NCBI GenBank assembly: GCA_040544425.1
Contig: JBEONO010000006.1
Span: forward strand, 62,001 to 126,000
From: Solimicrobium sp040544425
GTDB taxonomy: Bacteria; Pseudomonadota; Gammaproteobacteria; Burkholderiales; Burkholderiaceae_D
Length of the DNA stretch: 64,000 bases
Direction: 5' to 3'
The notes beneath the pieces are model-generated. The model worked only from the letters and a program-made list of their open reading frames with translations. It searched no databases and was not told the DNA's origin. Both the position numbers and the translations under genes were made by a program. Positions 34,461 through 44,100 of this stretch are shown here, in pieces. How positions within the stretch are numbered: position 1 is the stretch's first letter; every line of letters starts with the position of its first letter.

Positions 34461-35735
34461 GTGCAGGCGGTCATTGAATTTGATTTAAATGGCAAAATTT
34501 TGCGTGCCAACAGCAATTTCCTCAATACTTTTGGCTACACGGCGGAAGAAGTCATCGGCAATCACCACCGGATGTTTTGCGATCCTGACTATGCGCGATC
34601 CCCGGAATACGCTGCCTTCTGGGTGAGACTGTCGCACGGCGAATTCAATGCTGGCGAATATCGCCGGGTTGACAAGACGGGCGCTGATGTCTGGATCCAG
34701 GCATCCTACAATCCGGTTCTTGATCATGAAGGACGCGTCCTGAAAATCATCAAGTTCGCTACCGATGTCACCAAAAACAAACTGCTCAGCACCGAAACCA
34801 GCGGCAAGCTCGACGCCATTTCGCGCTCTCAGGCTGTGATCGAATTCAATCTGCAGGGCGACATTCTGGAAGCGAATAATAATTTTCTGCGCACGATGGG
34901 TTATACAGCGGCCGAAGTCAAAGGGCAGCACCACAGCATGTTCTGTAATTCCGAACTGATCAAGTCCTCTGAATATCGCGACTTCTGGGCGGATCTGGGA
35001 GAGGGAAAATTCAAGAGCGCCCGGTTTAAACGGCAGGGCAAGCACAACGCCGAGGTGTGGTTGCAGGCCACCTACAATCCGATTCTGGATGTCGACGGCA
35101 AACCATTCAAGGTCGTCAAATTCGCCATGGATATCACTGAACAGGTGCGCCGTGAACAACTGCTCAAGGATAAAATCGCCGAGATCACTGCGGTGCTGGA
35201 TGAGCTAACCAACGCGATTCAAAGCATTACTCACAACTCGGAAAAATCACGCGATCTGGCCTATCAGACCCAGCAGGAAGCCAAGGATGGCAACCGGATG
35301 CTGGACCAGTCGCGTCAGGCAATTCTTGAAATCCAAAAATCTTCTCAGGTCGTGCACGACATTGTTGAAACGATCAGCGATATCGCAAGCCAGACCAATC
35401 TGCTCGCCTTCAATGCAGCGATTGAAGCGGCGCGCGCCGGAGAGCACGGGCTTGGCTTTTCGGTCGTCGCTGGCGAAGTGCGCAAGCTGGCGGAAAATTC
35501 CGGCAAGGCAGCGCGCGAAATCTCCAAATTAATCAACGATACGATCACGCGCGTCAACGACGGCGGCCAGATTTCCGGACAGGTCAAAGAGGCCTTCGAC
35601 CAGATCGAGCGTTCAGTCAACAATACCGGCCTGTCGATTTCACAGATTCACGAAGCAACCAGAACCCAGGCGCAATCGAGCAAGACTGTGGCCTCGTTGC
35701 TGGCTGAGCTGCAGGCTTCTGCCGAGCGCGGCTGA
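34461..35735 (+). CDS. soluble PAS-PAS methyl-accepting chemotaxis protein, 5' end uncertain
   Basis: The protein is about 424 residues. Two tandem PAS/PAC units (about 1-110 and 120-232) share GYTAEEVIGNHHRMFC and GYTAAEVKGQHHSMFC. A cytoplasmic signalling domain (about 245-424) follows, with the hairpin tip ISDIASQTNLLAFNAAIEAARAGEHG. There is no membrane segment, so it is a soluble receptor; PAS domains may bind heme or flavin and report redox or oxygen. The listed start is a GTG inside the first PAS helix. A better ATG at 34384 runs only 14 codons in another frame, and the receptor frame continues upstream (SRLSEQFIIAAIERVQAVIEF), so a 1-nt frameshift near 34390-34430 is likely. Confidence 0.85.
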   Translation: MQAVIEFDLNGKILRANSNFLNTFGYTAEEVIGNHHRMFCDPDYARSPEYAAFWVRLSHGEFNAGEYRRVDKTGADVWIQASYNPVLDHEGRVLKIIKFATDVTKNKLLSTETSGKLDAISRSQAVIEFNLQGDILEANNNFLRTMGYTAAEVKGQHHSMFCNSELIKSSEYRDFWADLGEGKFKSARFKRQGKHNAEVWLQATYNPILDVDGKPFKVVKFAMDITEQVRREQLLKDKIAEITAVLDELTNAIQSITHNSEKSRDLAYQTQQEAKDGNRMLDQSRQAILEIQKSSQVVHDIVETISDIASQTNLLAFNAAIEAARAGEHGLGFSVVAGEVRKLAENSGKAAREISKLINDTITRVNDGGQISGQVKEAFDQIERSVNNTGLSISQIHEATRTQAQSSKTVASLLAELQASAERG

Positions 35736-35747
35736 TCAGGATTGTTG

Positions 35748-37226
35748 ATGAGCCCTGACGACACCGAAACTGTGAGCGACCGTGCTGCAGAGTCAGTCAG
35801 CTACGCGCAGGTTGAAATCAACGGAATGCGGATTGGTATTGAGAGTGCGCACGTCATTCTGGCCCTGCCGCGACCCGCTTCACTGACTGTTTTGCCGCGC
35901 GCCCATGCTGCGATTGATGGCGTGTTTTCTTATGACGGCCAGGTGATTCCGGTAGTCGATCTGCGCAGGTGGATTGACCCGGCTGCCACGCACTATCCGG
36001 CGATGCCGCATGTGGTGGTACTCGGCAGTCAGGCGCTCATCATTGGTCTGGCGGTCGATGCCGTGCGCGGATTGACAGGGATACGGCGCTCAGACATTCA
36101 GCAGATTTATCATGACAGCGCAGATGACCGGTTCTTCCAGAAGGTCGCGATGATCGCAGCAACTGAACAACCAGTCAGTCTGCTCGATCCGCTCTGTCTG
36201 ATGGAGCAGGTTCAGTCGTGGGCTAATGAGACCGCATCGATTTCTTCCCTGACCAGCACTCCGGCTGGCACTCAGAAATCGGCTGTTGCCGATCCTGCCG
36301 GAGAAAAAACTGCGATTCAGGTCCTGGTCCGGGTTGGCGGCAGCGTGTTGAGTATTCCGGTTCAGCAGGTCGGCGAGATTATCACCAACGTCGATATTAA
36401 CAGCCTCCTCTCGGTGACCGATATCTTGATCGGCCTGATGCGCTGGCGCGGTCTGGATGTCGCCGCCATCGACTTTACCAAGCTGCTGGGGACAAGCTCA
36501 GGAAACGACGCACCGAAATTAATGTTGATGTTGACCGACGGCTTGCTGTGCGCAGGATTGCCGATTGATGAAGTGGTGGCAGTGCGTCAGTTTTCCTTAA
36601 GTGCCGTAGAAAAAGTGACGCATATTGACCTGGAATATATGCCCTATTATTCGGGATCAGTTGCCCTGGATGACGGAACGCGGGTGCTGCTGGTAAACAG
36701 TGAGGCCTTGCTGAACGCCTGCCCATTAAATAATCTGTCCGTGCAAACCGTGCAGGAACGCAGGAACAGGGCGCTCACTGCCGTTGACGAGATTGTTCAA
36801 GGCCAGGCAACAGCGCAAACCTATCTGGTTTTTTGTTCCGAGGTATTGTGGGCCTGCGAGATCAGACAACTCAAGGAAATTTTGCCGCTGCCAGCTGATT
36901 TCAAACCGGTTGACGAAGCAAACCAGCGCGGCATTGTTGGCACCTGTGAATGGCGCGGTGCGCTGTTGCCGGTGCTGGCAACCAGTTCCGTCAATCACGG
37001 CGACTTTGCGTCGAAGCGACTCATCGTCGTGCAACTGGCAGAAAAGCTGGCCGGTCTCCTGATCGACGATGTAATTGAATTACTGCCCGCACGTCAGGGC
37101 ATATTTTCGAATTTCACAACGCCGGAAGGCAATAAAATCACAATGATTACAGTGATCAGCAATGCAGATCGGCGCAGCTACCGGATCTTCGATATTGCAG
37201 CGCTGCCGTTTTTTGCGATGTCTTAA
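35748..37226 (+). CDS. triple CheW-domain protein
   Basis: The protein is about 492 residues and consists of three CheW-like SH3 double-barrel units. Unit 1 (about 15-150: YAQVEINGMRIGIES, GQVIPVVDLRRW), unit 2 (about 185-325: VLVRVGGSVLSIPVQQVGEI, MRWRGLDVAAIDF) and unit 3 (about 350-490: TYLVFCSEVLWACEIRQLKEIL, CEWRGALLPVLA). CheW couples receptors to the CheA kinase; multi-CheW proteins may act as large array scaffolds. It lies 12 bp after the PAS receptor, so the two likely act together. An in-frame TTG two codons earlier is less likely than ATG 35748 with AGGA upstream. No cheA is in the window. Confidence 0.85.
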   Translation: MSPDDTETVSDRAAESVSYAQVEINGMRIGIESAHVILALPRPASLTVLPRAHAAIDGVFSYDGQVIPVVDLRRWIDPAATHYPAMPHVVVLGSQALIIGLAVDAVRGLTGIRRSDIQQIYHDSADDRFFQKVAMIAATEQPVSLLDPLCLMEQVQSWANETASISSLTSTPAGTQKSAVADPAGEKTAIQVLVRVGGSVLSIPVQQVGEIITNVDINSLLSVTDILIGLMRWRGLDVAAIDFTKLLGTSSGNDAPKLMLMLTDGLLCAGLPIDEVVAVRQFSLSAVEKVTHIDLEYMPYYSGSVALDDGTRVLLVNSEALLNACPLNNLSVQTVQERRNRALTAVDEIVQGQATAQTYLVFCSEVLWACEIRQLKEILPLPADFKPVDEANQRGIVGTCEWRGALLPVLATSSVNHGDFASKRLIVVQLAEKLAGLLIDDVIELLPARQGIFSNFTTPEGNKITMITVISNADRRSYRIFDIAALPFFAMS

Positions 37227-37256
37227 TGTGGTCAGCGGCGAAGCGCTATGAATCGA

Positions 37257-37994
37257 TCATTTCGCAGTCATGATTATCGTATTGCCAGATTGCGCATCAA
37301 CAATCGTCATCGAAGTAATTGTCAATGTGCCAGACGATGATAACTGCGCCACATCGGTTTCCGTCACAACCAGAGTATTCGACGCGTCATATTCCTGTTG
37401 CGTGCCCGTTATTGTGACTGATGAGGAACCTGTCCCTGCTGAAACGGCGTATTCGAAATTTTGATAACCAGCACCTGCAGACTCTGTACTGTCTGTGTAT
37501 TGCTGAATCGTTCCCAACGAACCAGACTGCCCGACAGTAACGCTGGACGGGTAAACAGGCGCGATTGAAAACACTCCAAAAGTGCCATTTTGGGAAATTC
37601 CCAACGGTGTCGAATTGCTGGCGCTGATGTAGTCTGTGGTTGAGATTGCCTGCGACGCGGGTGTGCAATCTGTCCAATTCAACGTGACCGTCGTTGTAGC
37701 TGAAAAGGCGCTGACCGACTGACTTGGTGTCGGATTGAATGTTGCTGCGGTATTGAACGGCGTCTGGATCAATGAAGCTGTCCCGTTACATTTGACGCTC
37801 CCAGTTTGCGTCACTGTGAATGACACGTTTTGCCCCGCTTGGTAGCTCTTCAGGTTCGCGGCATGGTAATCAAATGTCTGAGTTGAAACAGGTGGCGTGG
37901 CAGACACAGCGCCACCACCGCCGCCACCACCGCCACAGGCTGATAGCGATGCCAGACTTATACAAATCAAAGTTATTTTTGTTGAGCGTTTCAT
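37257..37994 (-). CDS. poly-glycine lipoprotein of unknown function
   Basis: The protein is 245 residues. A lipoprotein signal (MKRSTKITLICISLASLSAC) is followed directly by eight glycines. The mature part is Ser/Thr-rich with many short beta-prone stretches and three cysteines; the last third reads VTITGTQQEYDASN and TSMTIVDAQSGNTIIM. I do not recognise a domain. A C-G(n) tether after the lipid anchor is seen also in the next gene, suggesting a shared sorting or spacer use. The open frame extends further upstream, but ATG 37994 matches the signal peptide. Confidence 0.75.
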   Translation of the reverse strand: MKRSTKITLICISLASLSACGGGGGGGGAVSATPPVSTQTFDYHAANLKSYQAGQNVSFTVTQTGSVKCNGTASLIQTPFNTAATFNPTPSQSVSAFSATTTVTLNWTDCTPASQAISTTDYISASNSTPLGISQNGTFGVFSIAPVYPSSVTVGQSGSLGTIQQYTDSTESAGAGYQNFEYAVSAGTGSSSVTITGTQQEYDASNTLVVTETDVAQLSSSGTLTITSMTIVDAQSGNTIIMTAK

Positions 37995-38213
37995 TTCAGC
38001 CTTTTTTAAAATTTGAATCGAGCCTGGTAAGCTGCTCGGTATTGTTGTTGCCTGAAACAAGTTTGGCGGGCCATTCCGGATCACCAAGTTGACGAACCAG
38101 CCGAAACCGGAACATGTATTACTGATTGCACGACACCCCGGCACGCACGGCCGACCCGATATTCGACAAGCGGTATCAATCCATACACCGGCCAGAGGGC
38201 TCATCATTCAAAT

Positions 38214-40838
38214 TTATCGCTTTAACAGAAAATACAGCATCCCAGCTGCAGTGCTGGAATTGGAGCCGGTCTGCACCACCATGACATGACTGTCGTCGCT
38301 GGCATGAAAGATCTTCAGTCCATAAGTCTGCACATTGCCCAGTTTCGGCAGCGCCACGTCTGCCTGCATGAACTGCAACGAACCGGTATAGCGCTTGTAG
38401 ACCGAAGGATAAGTGATTGGGTCAATGTAGTTGGTGCCACCCTGCAGCAGCACTGTCTCACTGGCGGTGGCGGAGTTGCTGACCGAGAGCACCGGCGAGA
38501 CCGTCAGTCCGAAAGTACCCTGGTAGGTGAGGTCGGTGGTACTGAAATAATCACCTGCACCGGTGTACAGCAAACTCTGATCGTCAGACAGCCAGAACGG
38601 CGCGTTCATCGGATAACCACCCCAATAAGGTGAGCTGGTTATCGTTGTAACATTCCCGCTGCCATCAAGGTTCACCGCATATATTTGGCTAGGAGACAAA
38701 CCCAGGGAGATGACGAAGATTTTGTTCTTCAGTTCCGAATAAATTCCCAGGGTGGTGCCGTAAATTTCATTGATGTTGGCCGTCTGCAGCGTGGCACCGG
38801 TGTTGCCATCGAGCTTGGTGAAGCCGGGCGTGACCCACTGTCCATCCGTCTGGCCGGTCAGATAGAACTGAGCGCTGTTATTCACGAACACGTCAGTCTG
38901 CGAGCCGCCAGTGGCGGAGGTATGTACCAGGCTGGCCGTGCTCAGGTTAACCAGGCTCACCGTGCCTTCATGCAGCACACCGGCATACATGCCATTGGGA
39001 CTCAGACTGACCGACTTCACCGCAGCGGGCAAAGGAATGCTGACATCGGTCGCCGCCACCGGATCGACAATATGCAGGACATTGGGATTGGCGGACACGA
39101 TGACAGCCTTACCCAGGGCTTTATCGAATTTGGCGTTGAGCGGTTGATACGTTAATGGCACCGTCCCCGGCTGCGCAGCGTAGGCCACGATGGTCACCGA
39201 CGCAACACTGCTGATATTGCCGTCGGACACAGTCACCGTCGCGGTATACGTGCCGGCAACATCCGGCGTGAAGGCAAGTGTCGCCAGATTTGGCCTGGCG
39301 ATCTGGGCCGCGGAGCCACGCGGAGCCGCATCGATGGACCACAGGTAGCTCAGTGCATTGCCGTCCTGATCATAGCTCCGCGCAGCAGAATCGCTCACTG
39401 TAGCTCCCAACAGAACCCCGATCTGCGACTGCGCCACCAGCGCAACTGGCGGATAGCTGCCCACGTCCAATTCGACTGACTGGAATGAACTGCCGCCATT
39501 CCCGTCACGAACCGTCAGCGTAAAGGAATAGGCACCGTTCACATCGGGCGTGAATACCAGATTCGGGGCAGTCGGATTGCTGAGCACCAGCCTGCTGTTG
39601 ATCGGCTTGGTGTTCAATGTCCAGGCATAGGTCAGGGCTGCACCACCGGGCTCATAACTGGCGCCGCCGCGCAGCGTCACGGCTACACCGGTCTGACCCA
39701 CGAAGGCTGGCGCACTGGTCAAGGCAACTGGCGACGACGAACCGGTGACGACCGCGATCGGTGCCTGGAGCACATTGACAGTCATTGTGTAGGTTGAGGC
39801 GATTCCGGTTGTACTGTCCAGCAGCGACAGCTGAACCACATACACCCCGGGTGCATCGGGCACGAAAGCCACATTGACACCGTTGACAAGCGAGAGCTGT
39901 GCGGTCCGGCTGGCAGCGGGAAGGTTCAGCATGGTCCAGGTCGCGGTGCCGGAATCCGCGGCCGGGAATACCGAAGCACCCGAATCCAGATAGACCGAAT
40001 AGCCGGTATAGGTCGACATGCTGCCCGCGCCGCCGACCGACACGGCATTTGCGACCACCGCTATCGTTGGCGGCTGGCTAACCACAAAGACCTCGATTAC
40101 ATCCGAATACGCGCCATTTGCGTTCAGCGCGCGGGCACGCACCTGGTACGTGCCGACCAGATCCGGAGAAAAATGAGTGATATTACTGCCTTGCGCAAGG
40201 CTCGCCACACTGCCGGTCGGCTGTTGCAGCATGGTCCAGGTGACGCTTAACGGCAGACTGGCCGGATCGGTGCTGCCGGAAGCGTCCAGGGTAACGTTGC
40301 TGCCCAGGGCAATATTCTGGGTCGGCTTCGTAGTGGAAGGACCGGTAAAGTTCACTGAATCCACAACATTGACGACCGGAATTGAACTGGTGACCTGAAT
40401 CGTCATCGATTGTGCTGCGCTGATGCCATTGCTGTCGGTTATGGTAAGCGTAACCGTATAAGTACCGCTGACATCCGGAATCAGGTTTACGCTGGCACCG
40501 GTGCCGGTACTTAAGGTCGTGGCACTACCCGCTGGCTTTGCTGGCAGGGTCCATGCATAGGCAGTGATAGAGCCACCGGAATCGGTGCTGCTCGTACCAT
40601 CCAGAGTAATCTGACTGCCGGCCGCTGCCAGTAACTGTTGTCCGCTTGCAGGCTTGACGGCAGCGCTGGCGACGATCGCCACCGTCGGACCGGCACCCAC
40701 ACTGGGACTTGTTTTAACGCTGGAACTGCCAGTGCTGCCACTGTCAGCACTGCTGCCTCCGCCGCCACCGCCGCAGCCAGCGAGCAGGGATACGAGGGAA
40801 ATCGCAGCAATCATTGCCGATATGGAAGTATTTTTCAT
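38214..40838 (-). CDS. lipoprotein with five PKD-like repeats and a propeller-like C-terminus
   Basis: The protein is 874 residues. The lipobox LLAGC is followed by six glycines and a Ser-rich linker. Five tandem Ig-like PKD repeats (about residues 55-550) each run from AxVxxG... through GTYTVTLTITDSNG-type ends; the core YxWTL and PDVxGTY recur. The remaining about 320 residues have blade-like repeats (NPNVLHIVDPVAATDVSIP, MYAGVLHEGTVSLVNL, SPSQIYAVNLDGSGNV), suggesting a beta-propeller. An extracellular or periplasmic binding role is inferred. ATG 40838 is chosen by the signal peptide. Confidence 0.82.
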   Translation of the reverse strand: MKNTSISAMIAAISLVSLLAGCGGGGGGSSADSGSTGSSSVKTSPSVGAGPTVAIVASAAVKPASGQQLLAAAGSQITLDGTSSTDSGGSITAYAWTLPAKPAGSATTLSTGTGASVNLIPDVSGTYTVTLTITDSNGISAAQSMTIQVTSSIPVVNVVDSVNFTGPSTTKPTQNIALGSNVTLDASGSTDPASLPLSVTWTMLQQPTGSVASLAQGSNITHFSPDLVGTYQVRARALNANGAYSDVIEVFVVSQPPTIAVVANAVSVGGAGSMSTYTGYSVYLDSGASVFPAADSGTATWTMLNLPAASRTAQLSLVNGVNVAFVPDAPGVYVVQLSLLDSTTGIASTYTMTVNVLQAPIAVVTGSSSPVALTSAPAFVGQTGVAVTLRGGASYEPGGAALTYAWTLNTKPINSRLVLSNPTAPNLVFTPDVNGAYSFTLTVRDGNGGSSFQSVELDVGSYPPVALVAQSQIGVLLGATVSDSAARSYDQDGNALSYLWSIDAAPRGSAAQIARPNLATLAFTPDVAGTYTATVTVSDGNISSVASVTIVAYAAQPGTVPLTYQPLNAKFDKALGKAVIVSANPNVLHIVDPVAATDVSIPLPAAVKSVSLSPNGMYAGVLHEGTVSLVNLSTASLVHTSATGGSQTDVFVNNSAQFYLTGQTDGQWVTPGFTKLDGNTGATLQTANINEIYGTTLGIYSELKNKIFVISLGLSPSQIYAVNLDGSGNVTTITSSPYWGGYPMNAPFWLSDDQSLLYTGAGDYFSTTDLTYQGTFGLTVSPVLSVSNSATASETVLLQGGTNYIDPITYPSVYKRYTGSLQFMQADVALPKLGNVQTYGLKIFHASDDSHVMVVQTGSNSSTAAGMLYFLLKR

Positions 40839-41180
40839 GGCTGGAGTAGGTGGTAGTTGTAATTGACAAAACCCGGCCAATGCTAATCGAAAATATCGAT
40901 TCGGGATATACCCTAAATAGGGCATTTTTGAATTTCTTTGTTGGTGTACAACAGAAGTTGGTTCAGGTGATCTTCAGCGATCTGTATTGCCTGGAGGGAA
41001 TTATTACAAAAATCGACGCTTGTCCGCTGTAACGACGGCTGGCTGTTGCGCAAACGATTGTTTTTCTGGCCCCTGCACAGTCTCGACTTTGGCGGCCAAA
41101 TCTTACTCGAAACAATCGGCTGGCGGGAAGTTATCTGGACATGCAGCACAAAAACCCAGCTGTCTTGTCAAACCACGAAC
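40839..41180. other. intergenic region without recognised gene
   Basis: This 342-bp stretch lies between the stop of the 1615-residue gene and the start of the PKD lipoprotein gene, both on the minus strand. It should contain the promoter of the lipoprotein gene. I see no convincing ORF, strong hairpin or operator. Confidence 0.5.
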
Positions 41181-44100
41181 TTACCCGGGCAATTTCCAGA
41201 CATATTCAGAGGCAATCCAAAACGGCAACGGATTGTCCTTCGGCTGCTGCGCGCTGAATGTGCAGGCATCCAAGGCAGACAATGCCGCCTCGTCCAACGC
41301 TTTAAAGCCCGATGATTTTTCTATTTTTGAATCGAGTACATAGCCATCCGCTCCAATGTACAGCGCAAGTCCCACAACACCTTGCTGATACGCCTGCGCG
41401 GCCTGTGTCGGGTAGTTGGGAGAATTGGCATTGTCCGGACACTGCATCGTCGCCTTGCCAGACTGGATTGAATCGGGTTCTGCATGAGCCACGTTTTTGT
41501 TGTCCTGTTTCTTCTCCTGTCCTGCAGCGAGGGCCAGCCATTTTTCCGATTCTTTTTCATCGGCCTGCACACCCTTCCCTGACCTGTACATGTCAGCCAA
41601 CTTTTTCTGCGCGTCTGGCTGATCCTGATCGGCGGCAAGCCTGTACCACTTGATCGCCTCGGCGTAGTCTTGCGGAACACCAAGTCCCTCGAAATACAAA
41701 TCTCCGAGATAATTTTGCGCGTTCGGATTGTTCTGATCAGCGGAACGGCGGAACCATTTCAGCGCTTCGTTGATGTCCTGAGCGACGCCCTTGCCGTCGC
41801 GGTAGGCTTCAGCCAGACTGTCTTTTGCTTCGGACTCATTCTGATCAATGGCAAGGTGGAACCATTTGAGCGCTTCCGTAAAATCCTGGGTAACGCCTGT
41901 TCCGGTGTAGTAGGCCCAGCCGATATTATTCTGCGCAGCGGCATGGCCCTGTTGCGCAGCGAGCAAATACCAGCGCGCTGCTTCCGGCTGATCGACCGGG
42001 ACCCCGTGCCCCGAATGATACATTTGACCCAACTGGTACTGCGCCGTGGCGTTACCCTGTTTTGCCGCCATACTCAACCATTTCCGGAAGCCCCGGTCAT
42101 CTTTGGGCACACCCAAGCCGCCGTGATACATCCAGGCCAGATTAATTTGCGCCTGCGCAAATCCCTGGGCGGCGGCCAACCGGTACAGCCTGACGGCTTC
42201 GTTGTAGTCCTGCGCAATGTCGACAGGTTTCTGATACATCCATCCAAGACTGGTGAGGGCATTTGGGCTCCCCTGACCGGCGGCAAGACGCAGCCATTTC
42301 AGCGCCTCTTTGTGGTCTTCTTTGACATGACGGCCTACCAGGTACATCCAGCCCAATTCGTTTTGCGCCGCCATGTTTCCCTGCGTTGCCGCCAATGTCA
42401 CCAACCTTATTCCCTCGAGGTCGTCTTTGGTCCCAAGACTTCCCGTCAAATATAAATACCCCAGATTGAACTGTGCGTCGCTGCTGCCATGCTCAACCGC
42501 AACCTGGTACCAGTGCAATGCAAGCTTGTTGTCTGCTGGTACGCCTCTGCCAAACCGATAAGCAAGTGCCAGGTTGGTCTGCGCCACCACATTGTTTTTA
42601 TCGGCAGCCATTTGATAAAGCTGGAGAGCGGTCTTCATATTTTTTTCAACTCCCCAACCTCTTTCAAACAGAATGCCGAGATTGGTCAGTGCTGCGGGAT
42701 CGTCCTTCGCAGTTCCCAGTAATGCCCACACCAGTGATGCCCCGTAATTCGTGGCTACGCCGTTGCCTTCCATATACGCGACACACAGGCTGGCTTGTGC
42801 ATCCTGATTATTCTGGTCCGCCGCCAATTTAAACCAGCGTATCGATTCGGACAGATTTATTTCGACGCCATCGCCGCGTTTATATTTATTTCCCATCAGG
42901 TTTTGTGCCAACGCAAAGCCCAGCTCAGCAGATTTTTTTATCCACGCCAGTCCCTGTCCGGGATCAACCTCGACGCCGCGGCCGTTGATATACATCAGTC
43001 CAAGATCATACTGGGCAGCTTCATTTCCCTGATCGGCAGCCAGTCGATACCAATACATCGCTTTCGAAGAATCCTGCTCTACTCCGGTGCCATTGTCGTA
43101 AGCATTGCCCAGGTACAGTTGCGAATTTGCGCTGCCGCTCTGCGCATTTTTTTCCCAGACAGTGTTGGCCTTCACGTAGTCCCTGGTCTGGTAGGCATTG
43201 AGGCCCGCTTTGGTTTCCGGGTCCTGATCGCTGATGCGGGTCAGTTCATATTTGGCTTGCGTGTAAAAATCGGCGTTGCGGTTACCACGCGCCAGCACCC
43301 ATTTAAACGCCCGCTCAGCGTCCCGATATTTTTTTTCTGCCAGATACGTCTGGCCGATGTAAAACCAGGCTTCCGCTTCTGAAATATCGCGCGCATCCGC
43401 CTGCATGGATGCGGTAATTTTGACCAGCTCGTCCGGCGTGATTTTTTTCAGTTGCATGGCCAGAATCGGGCGCGGCCAGATGCTGTCCTGGTCGGCTGTG
43501 ACAGATTGAATGAGATCCGGTGGAAAATCTTTGCCGGTCCGCTGATACAGGGCGATCTGGCTGGCCAGATCCAGGATGGGCATCCAGCCCCTGGCAGCCT
43601 GATTGGCGTGGACGTAGCTGTCCATCGTTGTGATTGCAGCGTCAGAGTCGTCGGTGTAAAAGCGAGCCCAGGCCAGGTTCATCATCAGGTGATCCTTGTC
43701 GGCAATCGCTTTGGTGGTACCGGATACCGAGATGCTGTCGGCAAACCAGGCCCGATCATAGAAAAGTTTGGTGAGACATCTTTTCTCTGCATCTGATCTG
43801 CTGTTGAAATTATTCCTGAATGTGCCGAGAAATTGATCGAATAACTGTGCTGACGAAACCGCATCTTCGTAGTCAATCAGGTAGATACCCAAATTGCACA
43901 TGTCGTCATTGATACCCTTTTTATCGTTAATCATGCGGACGATCTCTTGCTGCTTCTGGGACAGCAATCCAACGATCCGGGCGGCATCCATGCTGCGGTA
44001 ACTGAGCGCCAAAGAATCGGCTTTGCCAAGCTGGTTTTCGTTAATGCGAAACGAGGGATTGAAAAATTTATCCAGCAGCTTGGTCTGCGTATGCAGGGTA

